Source: JAPLDB01 sp038230515
Lineage (GTDB): Bacteria > Bacteroidota > Bacteroidia > AKYH767-A > 2013-40CM-41-45
Assembly (NCBI GenBank): GCA_038230515.1
Contig: JBBRND010000010.1
Location: 1-64,000, forward strand
Direction: 5' to 3'
DNA: 64,000 nt
The notes under the pieces are model-generated. The model saw only the letters and a program-made list of their open reading frames with translations. It was not told the DNA's origin and did no database searches. Both the position numbers and the translations under genes were made by a program. Shown here piece by piece: positions 8,133-17,534 of this stretch; position 1 is the stretch's first letter; the number at the start of each line of letters is the position of its first letter.

Positions 8133-11100
8133 ATGAAAAAACTTTTTCTTTCTCTTGTCGGAAGTGCTGTTTTATTATTTTTCGGCAATCCTGCTTCCGC
8201 TCAAATCACATTCAACAATCAATACGGTGGAGCTTATGATGAAGAAGGCCGCTGGATGGAACAGACTGCCGACAGCGGTTTTATCATGGTAGGTGCTACG
8301 ACTACTTACAGCAATGGGCAGAACGACATTTGGCTTGTGAAGACAGATGCATACGGAAATCAGCAATGGCAAAAATCAAAAGGCGGTACGCAGTATGATT
8401 TTGCGAATATGGTAAAGGTTACAAGTGATGGAGGTTTCATCATTGCAGGATTCACCAATTCTTATGGTGCCGGCAGCAACGATGGTTATCTCATTAAAAC
8501 GGATGCTTCCGGAAATACGCAGTGGACACAAACTTATGGCGATGCAGGTTATCAGGAACTCAGAGCAATTGTACAAACTGCAGACGGGGGATATGCTTGC
8601 GTTGGTTTAAATAACTCAAACGGTACAGGTTATTATGATGCCTGGCTAATCAAAACCGATGCTAACGGAGTGCTGCAATGGCAGCGAAATATTGGAAACG
8701 GTAGCTATGAAAACGGAAACTCCATTCAGATAACGCCTGATGGCGGATATGTAATTGCGGGACAATCTTACAGCTACGATACTACCGGAGCTTTTTATCT
8801 TGTAAAAACAAATTCAAACGGTATTGAACAATGGCATAAAACGTTTACCAGCGGGCATCTTTGCGAAGCCCATTATGTGCAGAATGTTCCTGGTGGCGGA
8901 TACATCTTGTGCGGTGATGGAGATACCACTTATGATTCAAGCGGAGAAACTGATGTCTGGGTAATCCGAACTGATGCAAATGGCGATAGCTTGTGGGCAC
9001 ATTCTTATGGCGGTGATAAAACTGATGGTGGAAAAACCATTGAACCCACCAGTGATGGCGGATATATTATAGGCGGAATAACTCGCAGCTTTAACCTTAT
9101 AAATCCAGACTACTTTGCAATTAAGACCGATTCCGGTGGAGTTGTTGAATGGCAGCAGCATTATGGGCTTGCCTATCACGATCATTGTTACCGAGGCGTT
9201 CAAACATCAGATGGTGGTTATGCTTTCTTCGGGTACTACCGCAACCAGGCGAATTATGAAAACTTCGGATTGGTCAAAATAGGACCGAGTGGTGGCGTTA
9301 CAAAAGATATCGCTATTGATCGAATTGAGGCCCCAACAAATATTATCTGCTCAAGTTCCGGATCTCCGATCACACTTTTACTTACCAATTACGGAGGAAC
9401 CAATGAAACCAACATTGTCTGTTATCTGACTGCAACCGGGCCGGGAGGTACTGTTACTTATCAGGACACAATGATCGGGGCACTTCCTCCGGGAACATCG
9501 GCCTCGTTTACCTTTAGTCCGGAGGTATTTAATTCGCTCACCCAGGGAACCTATAGCTTGAAAGCATATACGATTCATCGGAATGGTGATATTTCTTATA
9601 CCAATGATTCTCTTACCTCGACACTAACGGTTGTTTCCCCAGCATCTGATCCAACTACTACTTCTGCGGCTGCGTGTACGTCACCCGCTTCACTTGCCCT
9701 CACCGCAACCGGTTCTGATTCTTTATTCTGGTATGATGCAGCAGCAGGCGGTATTCTGATAAACAGCGGTTCAACTTATACTACTCCTTCTCTTAATACA
9801 ACTACAACTTATTATGTAGAAAACCAAAAGGGAAAGGGAAGTAAAGTAGGTGCCGTTAACAATGGTATCGGAACGGGTGGCTATAGTAATAGTGCATTTG
9901 GATTAAACTTTGATGCGCGAATAGCATTTAAACTGATTTCTGTTTTAGTGTATGCTGATGCGGCTGGTGCGAGTACAATTGAACTCCGTGATCTGAACAA
10001 TAATATTCTTCAAACCGGAACCTATAATCTTAAGGTAGGTGCGCAGCGAGTGTATTTGAATTTCGATGTGCCTCAGGCAAACAGTTTAAAACTTGTCCTT
10101 GGAACGACTACACCGCAGCTATTCCGAAATAATGCAGGGGCTTCTTATACTTATTCTGTTTCTCAGACGGTGGAAATTTATAGCCCTACTGCCGGCAATC
10201 TGAGTTACTATTATTACTTCTACGATTGGTACATTTTTATTCCGTATGAGAATTGTGTTAGCAACCGCATTCCTGTAACCGCAACAATAGGTACCGGAAG
10301 TACCACAGCTTTTGATGTTGCGCGTTGCGGCAACGGAACTGTTACACTTACCGCTAATTCATCGGGAACTATTTCATGGTATAATTTACCGACAGGTGGA
10401 ACGTTACTTCAAACAGGAACAAGCTATACAACTCCTTCATTGAGTTCCACAACCACTTATTATCTTGAGGTAAACGGCTGCACTCCGCGCATTGCTGTTC
10501 AGGCAATCATTAATCAGGTTTCATCTGATCCGGTTTCATCTTCAGTAAGCCGTTGCGGTCCAGGCGTTGTAACATTGACTGCTTCTGCAGTTGATTCGTT
10601 GTATTGGTATGATTCTCCTGTTGGAGGAAATCTTGTTGGAGCAGGCAGCCCGTTCAATACTCCATTCTTAAATTCAACCACTACTTATTATGTGCAGGCA
10701 GGCAGTGCATGTGCGAGCAACCGGATAGCGGTGCAGGCAATTATCAACAGTGCTACTGCACCTGTCGGTACAGATGTAACAGCTTGCGGTCCAATTTCAG
10801 TTACGCTGAATGCAACTTCAATAAATAATATTTTATGGTTTGATGCAGCGGTTGGCGGAACACAAGTTGGCGCAGGCACTTCATTAATCACTCCGGTGCT
10901 TACTGCAACAACTACTTATTATGCCGAAGCGCAAAGTACGTGCGTGAGTGCGCGCACTCCTGTAACTGCTTTCATTACTACGATAAATGATCCGGTGAGT
11001 GTTGATGGTTCGCATTGCGGATCGGGTAGCGTGGTGCTTTCTGCATCGTCAGTAAATACGGTGAATTGGTTTGATGTTCCCGTTGGTGGGAGTTCTATTT

Positions 11101-12605
11101 CTTCGGGAATTAATTTTACCACCGGTATTTTGACTAGCACGACAATTTATTATGCCGAGGCAACTGATGGAATATGCACCAGTGCCCGCATTGCCGTTAC
11201 TGCCACGATTGTTAATAATACTGCTCCTGTAGTGAGCACTAATTTTAATTGTGGGCCCGGCACAGTTACCTTGACTGCAACCGCAAGCGATACTATCTAC
11301 TGGTTCGATGCACCAACCGGTGGAAACTTGGTGGGTACAGGTTCTCCATTTGTTACTCCCACCATTTCTACCACTACTACTTATTATGCCCAGACAACGT
11401 TAGGATGTCCAAGTCCGCGGGCATCTGTTGATGCTGTCATTGTAACCGCATCTGCGAATCCTGTTACTGTGGACGATACAATTTGTGCAAATAATAGCGA
11501 CACAATAACAGCAATTTCTGCTGATTCTATTACCTGGTACAATGATCAGGGAACGATGGTTGGCGCGGGCAGTTCATTTGTGACTCCTGTTCTTACTGCA
11601 ACTACTATCTATTATGCAACAGCCGGTACTCAGTGTCCGAGTCAACAGGTTGCTGCAACTGTAACTGTCCTGCCTGCAAGTGCAGATCCGGTTACAACTA
11701 ATGACAGCGTGTGCGGAACAGGAAGTATGACACTGACAGCTACATCTGTTGATCCAGTTACCTGGTATGATAATATGGGAACCGTTGTAGGTGCAGGAAA
11801 TACATTTACTACTCCTGTTCTTTCAACTACTACTACTTACTATGCTGTGGCAATGAATATTTGTGCAAGCAATCAGGTTGCGGCAGTTGCAACAGTGAAT
11901 GTAATCAGCGCAAATCCTGTAGTGTCGGATGGAAGTGTATGCGGTTCGGGAACGGTTACGCTCAATGCATCTGCCACCGATCCGATTACATGGTACGATA
12001 GTTTGGGAGTGATTGTGGGTACAGGAAATTCATTCACTACTCCTTCTCTTTCTTCCTCTGCAACTTATTATGCTGTTGCGGGAACTGTTTGTCCGAGTCA
12101 GCAGGTGCAAGTAAATGCAGTTGTGCATGCGTTGCCGATTGTAAATCTTGGCGCTGACACAATTCATACTGGAGCAGCCAGCTATACATTGGATGCAGGT
12201 GCAGGTTTTACATCTTATTTGTGGTCAACAACTGATGTAACGCAAACAATTACTGTTAACGGAGTAAGTGGCAGTTATTGCGTGACCGTTACTGATGCGA
12301 ACAATTGCTCAAACAGCGATTGCACTTATCTTGATTTCATGGTAGGTATTAATAACGTTTATCTATCAACTGTAATTACTATTACTCCTAATCCTTCCAA
12401 TGGAAATATCACAATTGGCTTGCCTTCATTTCATGATTTCAGAGAGTTGAAAGTATTTGATGAGCCCGGGAGAATTATTATTTCAAAAAATATTTCCGGC
12501 AGCAGCAATCAGGAGCTTGATCTGAGTGCTGTTGCAAAAGGCGTTTACTTCCTGCGGTTGCTTGGTGAACATACAGTGAGTAATCAACGTATAATTATTG
12601 AATAG
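8133..12605 (+). CDS. Giant T9SS-secreted protein: propeller-like repeats plus nine Ig-like modules
   Basis: A 1490-residue protein with a clear signal peptide (MKKLFLSLVGSAVLLFF...ASAQ). Residues about 25-395 are six to seven repeats of about 55 residues containing T(S/A)DGG(F/Y)xIxG and D(A/S)xGxxQW motifs, probably a beta-propeller. A CARDB-like segment follows (about 395-500). Nine Ig-like modules of about 80 residues come next (about 502-1340), each with a Cys, WYD/WFD, TTTYY and a second Cys, as in CHU-type surface proteins. The first module is split by an insertion of about 120 residues. A final small domain has YTLDAGAGFTSYLWS, and a T9SS sorting domain (TPNPSNGNITI...KGVYFLRLL) ends the protein. 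It is extracellular and probably adhesive. It is followed 62 bp later by a paralogue. Confidence 0.9.
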   Translation: MKKLFLSLVGSAVLLFFGNPASAQITFNNQYGGAYDEEGRWMEQTADSGFIMVGATTTYSNGQNDIWLVKTDAYGNQQWQKSKGGTQYDFANMVKVTSDGGFIIAGFTNSYGAGSNDGYLIKTDASGNTQWTQTYGDAGYQELRAIVQTADGGYACVGLNNSNGTGYYDAWLIKTDANGVLQWQRNIGNGSYENGNSIQITPDGGYVIAGQSYSYDTTGAFYLVKTNSNGIEQWHKTFTSGHLCEAHYVQNVPGGGYILCGDGDTTYDSSGETDVWVIRTDANGDSLWAHSYGGDKTDGGKTIEPTSDGGYIIGGITRSFNLINPDYFAIKTDSGGVVEWQQHYGLAYHDHCYRGVQTSDGGYAFFGYYRNQANYENFGLVKIGPSGGVTKDIAIDRIEAPTNIICSSSGSPITLLLTNYGGTNETNIVCYLTATGPGGTVTYQDTMIGALPPGTSASFTFSPEVFNSLTQGTYSLKAYTIHRNGDISYTNDSLTSTLTVVSPASDPTTTSAAACTSPASLALTATGSDSLFWYDAAAGGILINSGSTYTTPSLNTTTTYYVENQKGKGSKVGAVNNGIGTGGYSNSAFGLNFDARIAFKLISVLVYADAAGASTIELRDLNNNILQTGTYNLKVGAQRVYLNFDVPQANSLKLVLGTTTPQLFRNNAGASYTYSVSQTVEIYSPTAGNLSYYYYFYDWYIFIPYENCVSNRIPVTATIGTGSTTAFDVARCGNGTVTLTANSSGTISWYNLPTGGTLLQTGTSYTTPSLSSTTTYYLEVNGCTPRIAVQAIINQVSSDPVSSSVSRCGPGVVTLTASAVDSLYWYDSPVGGNLVGAGSPFNTPFLNSTTTYYVQAGSACASNRIAVQAIINSATAPVGTDVTACGPISVTLNATSINNILWFDAAVGGTQVGAGTSLITPVLTATTTYYAEAQSTCVSARTPVTAFITTINDPVSVDGSHCGSGSVVLSASSVNTVNWFDVPVGGSSISSGINFTTGILTSTTIYYAEATDGICTSARIAVTATIVNNTAPVVSTNFNCGPGTVTLTATASDTIYWFDAPTGGNLVGTGSPFVTPTISTTTTYYAQTTLGCPSPRASVDAVIVTASANPVTVDDTICANNSDTITAISADSITWYNDQGTMVGAGSSFVTPVLTATTIYYATAGTQCPSQQVAATVTVLPASADPVTTNDSVCGTGSMTLTATSVDPVTWYDNMGTVVGAGNTFTTPVLSTTTTYYAVAMNICASNQVAAVATVNVISANPVVSDGSVCGSGTVTLNASATDPITWYDSLGVIVGTGNSFTTPSLSSSATYYAVAGTVCPSQQVQVNAVVHALPIVNLGADTIHTGAASYTLDAGAGFTSYLWSTTDVTQTITVNGVSGSYCVTVTDANNCSNSDCTYLDFMVGINNVYLSTVITITPNPSNGNITIGLPSFHDFRELKVFDEPGRIIISKNISGSSNQELDLSAVAKGVYFLRLLGEHTVSNQRIIIE

Positions 12606-12667
12606 CGATGAAGCAAAGGCAACTCTGTAGCATAAAATACGGGGGGCTTCCTAAAAAAAATTGTATT

Positions 12668-15631
12668 ATGAAAAAAAATATTCTCCTGTTATCCTCGATT
12701 CTTTTCTTATCCTTTTGTTGCCATGCGCAGATTACGTGGGAAAAACTTTTTGTAAAAAGCAGTACCGATGTATTTCGGTGCGTGCAGGAAGTTCCGTCAG
12801 GAGGGTATGTTGCTGCCGGTTACACTTCGCAATGGAGTGCGAATGATACAGACGCATTTGTAGTGCGCCTTGATATAAACGGTGATACGCTTTGGACGCG
12901 CTCATTCAATGGCGGAAGAAAAGATTTGTTTTACAAAGTGATTAACACTTCTGATAGCGGGTTTGTGATGTGCGGCTATACTTCGAGTTATGGAAACGGG
13001 TCCGATGATTCGTATTATATGAAGATAGATGCCGCGGGAAATGAGTTGTGGCATTTCACTTATGCAGGTGTGCAGAAAGACCGTGCGCAGGATATTATTC
13101 AGACTTCTGATGGTGGTTATGCAATGTGTGGTTATACAAACAGCGGAACGGGTGCGCAGGGATACAATGCTTTTTTGACAAAACTTGATGCAAACGGGGC
13201 GCAGATGTGGATGAAGAATTATGGCACTCTGCAATATGATGATGCGAACTCACTAAAAGAACTGTTTGATGGCGGTTTTATTATGGCAGGGCAAACTCAA
13301 ACAGTATTGCCAGATACGACAAATGCAGAGATTTATCTTATCCGCACTAATTCAAACGGAGATACCTGCTGGACAAAAAAAATAGGCACAGCTACTACCG
13401 GAAATGAAAATGCGGAGTGCATTCAACTTGCTTCTGCAGGAGGGTTTATTATTTGCGGTTCTACTACCGGAATTGGTTCAGGAAATGATGATGGATATTT
13501 AGTAAAAACAGATACCGGTGGAGTTATGCAATGGCAAAAAGCATTTGGAGGATCGCAGCCCGATGATTTTCATAGAGTGGAAAACACGACCGATGGTGGA
13601 TTTATTGTTACCGGAACTACACAGAGCAATGCACTGATAATTTCGGATCAATGGTTATTAAAAACCAATAGCACAGGTGATTCTACCTGGGCAAAAACTT
13701 TTGGCGGAGCTAACCATGACCACGCATACAGCGGCTTGCAAACTTCTGATGGCGGTTATATTCTTTGCGGATACACTGCGAGTTTTGGTTATAATTTTGA
13801 AGACGCACTCATCATAAAGATTGACAGCAGTGGAAATTTATTCAATCATCTTGTTTACACGGCTATTGATACGCTGGTTTCTCCTGTAACCGGTTCGTGC
13901 GGTAATGCGAATGCAATGGTTACCGTTACGGTAATAAACTTTGGTGACAGCGCTTTTTCAAATATTCCGTTAACTGTTGATATTACGGGAGCAATAACAC
14001 AAACGCTCTCTGCAACACTAGCCGGAACGCTTGCTCCTTCTGCTTTTATCAACTACACGTTTCCTACACCAATAAATACTTCAGGAGGCGGAACATTTAA
14101 TTTTCATTGTTACACATCAACTAACAATGATGTTTACCCTGCAATGAACTCTCATGATTCCTCCATCACCATTACCGCTCTTCCGGTTCCGCCAAGTGCG
14201 ATGAATGATACTCTTTGCGGAGCGGGAGTTGCTTCGTTAACGGCATCTTCTCCTTTCACCATAAATTGGTTCAGTAGCGCGAGCGGAGGAACATCGCTGC
14301 AATCGGGAGCAACATACAGTCCGAATGTTTCGAACACTACTACTTATTATGTGCAGGCAAGCAACAGTTGCGGAACCAGTACGCGCACTCCTGTTACAGT
14401 TGTTGTGCATCAGGTTTCGGCTGCACCTACTGTATTTTCGGCTCAGCGGTGCGGACCGGGAAATGTAACTTTGCTTGCATCAGCCGCGGATACGATAAGT
14501 TGGTGGAGTGCATCTACGGGAGGAACATTGCTGCTGTTGAACAGTAATACATACGTGCCGTTTGTTTCCGCCACAACTATATTTTATGTGGAAGCAGGAG
14601 TTACCTGCCCGAGTAACCGCATTGCTGTTACGGCAACTGTAAATCCATTACCAACTATTGGCTTTACTACAAATGCTCCGGCAGTTTGCATTGGTGATGC
14701 ATTTCAGTTTACAAATACTACAACGGGAGCAGTAAGTTATTCATGGAACTTTGGTGATGGAACAGGAACTTCTACTCAAACTAATCCGAGTTACACGTAT
14801 GCATCAATATCAAGTTATGTAGTGCGACTTGTGGCAACAAGTTCATTAAGTTGTCGCGATACTGTATTTGCAACAATAAGTGTAAATGCTGCTCCGCAGG
14901 TAAGTTTTACTGCTAGCTCAACTTCGGGATGTGCCCCGTTCTCTGCAAGTTTTACAAACACGACAACCAATGCAGTAAATTACTTATGGAATTTCGGTGA
15001 TGGATTTACATCGACAGATACGATGCCTGTGCATGATTACATGACGGCAGGAACTTTCACCGTTACGTTGCTTGCAACGGTTGGGAGCTGTGCTGACAGT
15101 GATTCATTAGTTAACATGATTACTGTTTATCCTTCCCCCGTTTTTGATTTCGGAACAGATAGCATTTCATCAAACAATCTTACTTATTTGCTGGATGCCG
15201 GGGCTGGATTTTCAACTTATCAATGGAACAACAATTCAAATACTCAAACTATTACTGTTGACACAAACGGTTTGTATTGTGTAATTGTAACTAACAGTAG
15301 TGTATGCAGCGATACGGATTGCGTTTTCGTAACTCTTGATGCATTAAGCACCGGAAATATTTCAGGTGAAAGTAATTTTATTATTTATCCGAATCCTGCT
15401 GATGAGTCAACAGTCATCAGTTGGCAGCGGGCAGTCAACAGCCAATTGCCTGTGAACGGAAGTAATATTACTGAGCTGAAAATTTTTGATGCAACAGGAA
15501 AAATAGTTTTGACGAAACGATGCACGACTAGCGATTGCTTACTGCCAACCGGCAACTTGCTTTCGGGAGTTTATTTTGTGGAGATTCAATCGGGAGATAA
15601 AAAAATTCGCAGGAAGCTAATCGTATATTAA
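12668..15631 (+). CDS. T9SS-secreted protein with propeller-like, Ig-like and PKD domains
   Basis: I use the ATG at 12668, which begins the signal peptide MKKNILLLSSILFLSFCCHAQ. An upstream ATG at 12608 would add 20 residues without a signal. The product has 987 residues. It has the same N-terminal TSDGGYxxCGY / DxxGxxxW repeats as its upstream neighbour (about 25-385), then a CARDB-like part, two Ig-like modules (WFSSASGG, WWSASTGG), two PKD domains (SYSWNFGDGTGTSTQ, YLWNFGDGFTSTD), a YLLDAGAGFSTYQWN domain, and a T9SS sorting domain (IYPNPADESTV...LSGVYFVEI). It is surface-exposed or secreted. It lies 62 bp after the 8133 gene, so the two may be co-transcribed, ending at the terminator at 15649. 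Confidence 0.9.
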   Translation: MKKNILLLSSILFLSFCCHAQITWEKLFVKSSTDVFRCVQEVPSGGYVAAGYTSQWSANDTDAFVVRLDINGDTLWTRSFNGGRKDLFYKVINTSDSGFVMCGYTSSYGNGSDDSYYMKIDAAGNELWHFTYAGVQKDRAQDIIQTSDGGYAMCGYTNSGTGAQGYNAFLTKLDANGAQMWMKNYGTLQYDDANSLKELFDGGFIMAGQTQTVLPDTTNAEIYLIRTNSNGDTCWTKKIGTATTGNENAECIQLASAGGFIICGSTTGIGSGNDDGYLVKTDTGGVMQWQKAFGGSQPDDFHRVENTTDGGFIVTGTTQSNALIISDQWLLKTNSTGDSTWAKTFGGANHDHAYSGLQTSDGGYILCGYTASFGYNFEDALIIKIDSSGNLFNHLVYTAIDTLVSPVTGSCGNANAMVTVTVINFGDSAFSNIPLTVDITGAITQTLSATLAGTLAPSAFINYTFPTPINTSGGGTFNFHCYTSTNNDVYPAMNSHDSSITITALPVPPSAMNDTLCGAGVASLTASSPFTINWFSSASGGTSLQSGATYSPNVSNTTTYYVQASNSCGTSTRTPVTVVVHQVSAAPTVFSAQRCGPGNVTLLASAADTISWWSASTGGTLLLLNSNTYVPFVSATTIFYVEAGVTCPSNRIAVTATVNPLPTIGFTTNAPAVCIGDAFQFTNTTTGAVSYSWNFGDGTGTSTQTNPSYTYASISSYVVRLVATSSLSCRDTVFATISVNAAPQVSFTASSTSGCAPFSASFTNTTTNAVNYLWNFGDGFTSTDTMPVHDYMTAGTFTVTLLATVGSCADSDSLVNMITVYPSPVFDFGTDSISSNNLTYLLDAGAGFSTYQWNNNSNTQTITVDTNGLYCVIVTNSSVCSDTDCVFVTLDALSTGNISGESNFIIYPNPADESTVISWQRAVNSQLPVNGSNITELKIFDATGKIVLTKRCTTSDCLLPTGNLLSGVYFVEIQSGDKKIRRKLIVY
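15411..15450. repeat. 7-bp tandem repeat inside the T9SS sorting domain of the 12668 gene
   Basis: Consecutive heptamers CAGTCAT, CAGTTGG, CAGCGGG, CAGTCAA, CAGCCAA encode the QRAVNSQLP loop. It is the same repeat family, at the same place in the domain, as in the 4626-7418 gene. Confidence 0.65.
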
Positions 15632-15648
15632 AAAGAATTTGCGCTGAT

Positions 15649-15679
15649 AAAAACCTCTGCTAAGAACAGAGGTTTTTTT
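15649..15679 (+). terminator. Bidirectional intrinsic terminator between the 12668 T9SS gene and purQ
   Basis: AAAAACCTCTG, a 7-nt loop, then CAGAGG and seven T. The A-rich left side gives a T tract on the other strand too, so it can end both the forward T9SS genes and convergent purQ, whose stop codon at 15678 overlaps it. Confidence 0.8.
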
Positions 15680-16370
15680 ATGCTTTCACTAAGCTGAGGA
15701 TGGATTCAAAAATAATTTTTCCATCGGTATTGCTAAGCTCCTTATCGGCTGCGCGTTCCGGGTGAGGCATCATTCCGAAAACGTTTTTCGTTTTGTTGCA
15801 AATGGCGGCAATATTTTCCAGTGAGCCATTGGGATTTCCTTCGTCATTCACATTGCCCGCTGCATCGCAGTATCGAAAAAGAATTTGTCCGTTGTCGTTC
15901 AATGATTGCAAGGTATCTGCATCAGTAAAATAATTTCCTTCGCCATGTGCAATTGGAATTTTTAATGCGCGGGTAGTATCAATTGCAGAAGTGATTAATG
16001 AATCGTTGTGCTCTGCTTTGATGAAAATATTTTTGCAGATAAATTTATGAGAGGTGTTGTGAAGTAAAGCTCCGGGCAGCAATCCGGCTTCGCAAAGAAT
16101 CTGAAACCCGTTGCACACTCCGAAAACATATCCGCCTTTATCAGCAAATTCCAACACTTCTTTCATGATGGGAGAGAAGCGGGCAATGGCTCCGCTGCGC
16201 AGGTAATCTCCGTAAGAAAATCCACCGGGAAGAATGATAAAGTCACAGCCCTGCAAGTCATGGTCTTTATGCCAAAGTTTTACTGTTTGCTGCCTCATGA
16301 CTGTGCGAAGAACATAGACCATGTCCTCATCGCAATTGCTGCCGGGGAAAACTACTACACCGAATTTCAT
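15678..16370 (-). CDS. purQ: Phosphoribosylformylglycinamidine synthase, glutaminase subunit PurQ
   Basis: A 230-residue class I glutamine amidotransferase. It hydrolyses glutamine and passes ammonia to the PurL subunit for the FGAR to FGAM step of de novo purine synthesis in the cytoplasm. The nucleophile is C86 in GVCNGFQIL, the oxyanion region is LPGGFSYGDYLRSG (about 48-60), and the His/Glu pair is H203/E205 in MMPHPERA. Length and N-terminus (MKFGVVVFPGSNCD) are normal for stand-alone PurQ. purL and purS are not in the window. A TATCTTTA box (minus strand, 16386-16393) lies about 16 bp upstream of the ATG. Confidence 0.97.
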   Translation of the reverse strand: MKFGVVVFPGSNCDEDMVYVLRTVMRQQTVKLWHKDHDLQGCDFIILPGGFSYGDYLRSGAIARFSPIMKEVLEFADKGGYVFGVCNGFQILCEAGLLPGALLHNTSHKFICKNIFIKAEHNDSLITSAIDTTRALKIPIAHGEGNYFTDADTLQSLNDNGQILFRYCDAAGNVNDEGNPNGSLENIAAICNKTKNVFGMMPHPERAADKELSNTDGKIIFESILSLVKA

Positions 16371-16412
16371 TGATTAAAATTTTTGTAAAGATAACAAGCG
16401 GATATTGATTAG

Positions 16413-16446
16413 AAATGAAAAAGCCGGTACTCAATGTTACCGGCTT
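16413..16446 (-). terminator. Intrinsic terminator of the ECF sigma factor gene
   Basis: AGCCGGTA (16422-16429), an 8-nt loop, and TACCGGCT (16438-16445). Read on the minus strand, a run of T follows (the A run at 16417-16421). It sits 20 bp after the sigma gene stop at 16465. Confidence 0.75.
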
Positions 16447-16464
16447 CTACTAACCAAAAACTAT

Positions 16465-16992
16465 TCATTCTATTTTTCTTTTTCTTCCCGCTCCGTAATC
16501 TTTAAGCTGAACCATTAACTCCTTGCGCGCATTGTGTATGCGTACCTTCACGGTGCCTAACGGAATTCGAAGTGTGTCTGCAATCTCTTCATATTTGTAT
16601 CCGGTAAAGCTCATCATGAAAGGGGTGCGAAGGTTGTCTGAAAGTTTATCAATTGCTTTGTTGATGTCTCCCAATACTAATGCGCTTTCGCCATCATTGC
16701 CCGATGTGTTTGAGGCGGAGTTGATGTAAAACTGATTGTCGGTATCATCATTAAATATGCGGCTCTTCATAGCCCTGCGATATTTGTTGATGAAAATATT
16801 TTTCATGATGGTGAACAGCCATCCTTTGAGGTTGGTTCCCTCCTGAAATTTTTCTTTATTGGAAAATGCTTTCAACATGGTGTCCTGCAAAAGATCTTCT
16901 GCATCTTCCATGTTGTGAGTTAGCTTTAGTGCGAAACCGGTGAGAGGTCTTGATTCATTCGAGACCTGCTCGTTGAATTCTATCTTCTTCAT
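16465..16992 (-). CDS. RNA polymerase sigma-70 family (ECF-type) sigma factor
   Basis: A 175-residue protein. Sigma region 2 is at about 15-80 (LKLTHNMEDAEDLLQDTMLKAF, GWLFTIMKNIFINKYRR) and sigma region 4 at about 115-165 (LSDNLRTPFMMSFTGYKYEEIADTLRIPLGTVKVRIHNARKEL, with the HTH in the second half). There is no anti-sigma gene next to it, which is common for Bacteroidota sigma factors of this group. It has its own promoter-like element and its own terminator, so it is probably monocistronic. Target promoters are unknown. Confidence 0.93.
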   Translation of the reverse strand: MKKIEFNEQVSNESRPLTGFALKLTHNMEDAEDLLQDTMLKAFSNKEKFQEGTNLKGWLFTIMKNIFINKYRRAMKSRIFNDDTDNQFYINSASNTSGNDGESALVLGDINKAIDKLSDNLRTPFMMSFTGYKYEEIADTLRIPLGTVKVRIHNARKELMVQLKDYGAGRKRKIE

Positions 16993-17015
16993 AGTATCTC
17001 TTTTTTATTTGCCTG

Positions 17016-17043
17016 TAAAGGTAATAAATGTTACAACATACAA
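17016..17043 (-). promoter_or_regulatory. Promoter-like element of the ECF sigma factor gene
   Basis: On the minus strand TTG (17041-17043), 17 bp, then TACCTTTA (17016-17023), 7 of 8 matches to TAnnTTTG, about 24 bp before the ATG at 16992. Confidence 0.42.
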
Positions 17044-17074
17044 GTGTCAAGATTATGTTAAGAATTGAATTCCT

Positions 17075-17104
17075 CTCCCCCGCCTTCTCTCAAAGAGAGG
17101 GGAG
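17075..17104. repeat. C/G-rich interrupted hairpin, possible dispersed repeat
   Basis: CTCCCC (17075-17080) pairs with GGGGAG (17099-17104), enclosing a second stem TCTC/GAGA. It lies between the end of the 17163 gene and the sigma promoter, with no T tract. I recall similar CTCTCCCCCGCC...AGAGAGGGGAG sequences as dispersed intergenic hairpins in Bacteroidota. Only one copy is in this window. Confidence 0.45.
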
Positions 17105-17162
17105 TAATTCTCTGCACTAAGAATTGGGTTTTTGAGCAGTTTTTGGAGTCGCTCTCCGAAAA

Positions 17163-17534
17163 TCAGCCCTTATCAGCAAAAAACCTGCGGGTAAGCACTT
17201 TTTGAAATTCGCGCTGAATTATTTTTTCTGCAAGTGATTGAAAAAAGTCTTCGCGGGGCAGCTTGGCTACGGTTGCTTCGGTTACATCTACGCGGTAGAG
17301 CAGCGACTGAAAAGCGATGGAATTATTTTTCCGGAGCAGAGAAAGTGCCTTTGTTATTTGCCCGGTGAGTTCATCAAAGATGAATTCTTTTTTTCCGGAG
17401 AAAATAAGTTCGGTTAAGCTTGTGCCGAAATCTTTTTTAATCTGCTCGATGGTGAGCCGGATGATTTCTTCATCGTTGCGGTATTTTTCAGGAAGCAGTT
17501 CAGTCACTGGCAGAGATTTGTTTGCTGAAATCAA
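17163..17534 (-). CDS. Unknown 123-residue protein translationally overlapped with a ferredoxin
   Basis: The frame has 123 residues and starts with TTG at 17534; no internal Met offers another start. It overlaps the 3' end of the ferredoxin-like gene by 35 nt, which suggests translational coupling. The protein is mainly helical and charged (NDEEIIRLTIEQIKKDFG, EDFFQSLAEKIIQREFQKVLTRRFF), without signal peptide or membrane helix. I do not recognise the family. The overlap suggests a shared role with the [2Fe-2S] protein, but this is inference. Confidence 0.65.
   Translation of the reverse strand: MISANKSLPVTELLPEKYRNDEEIIRLTIEQIKKDFGTSLTELIFSGKKEFIFDELTGQITKALSLLRKNNSIAFQSLLYRVDVTEATVAKLPREDFFQSLAEKIIQREFQKVLTRRFFADKG

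Noticed and set aside
16993..17162. Riboswitch or small RNA upstream of the sigma gene
   Set aside because: Only one interrupted C/G hairpin was seen, without a recognisable riboswitch core or terminator.
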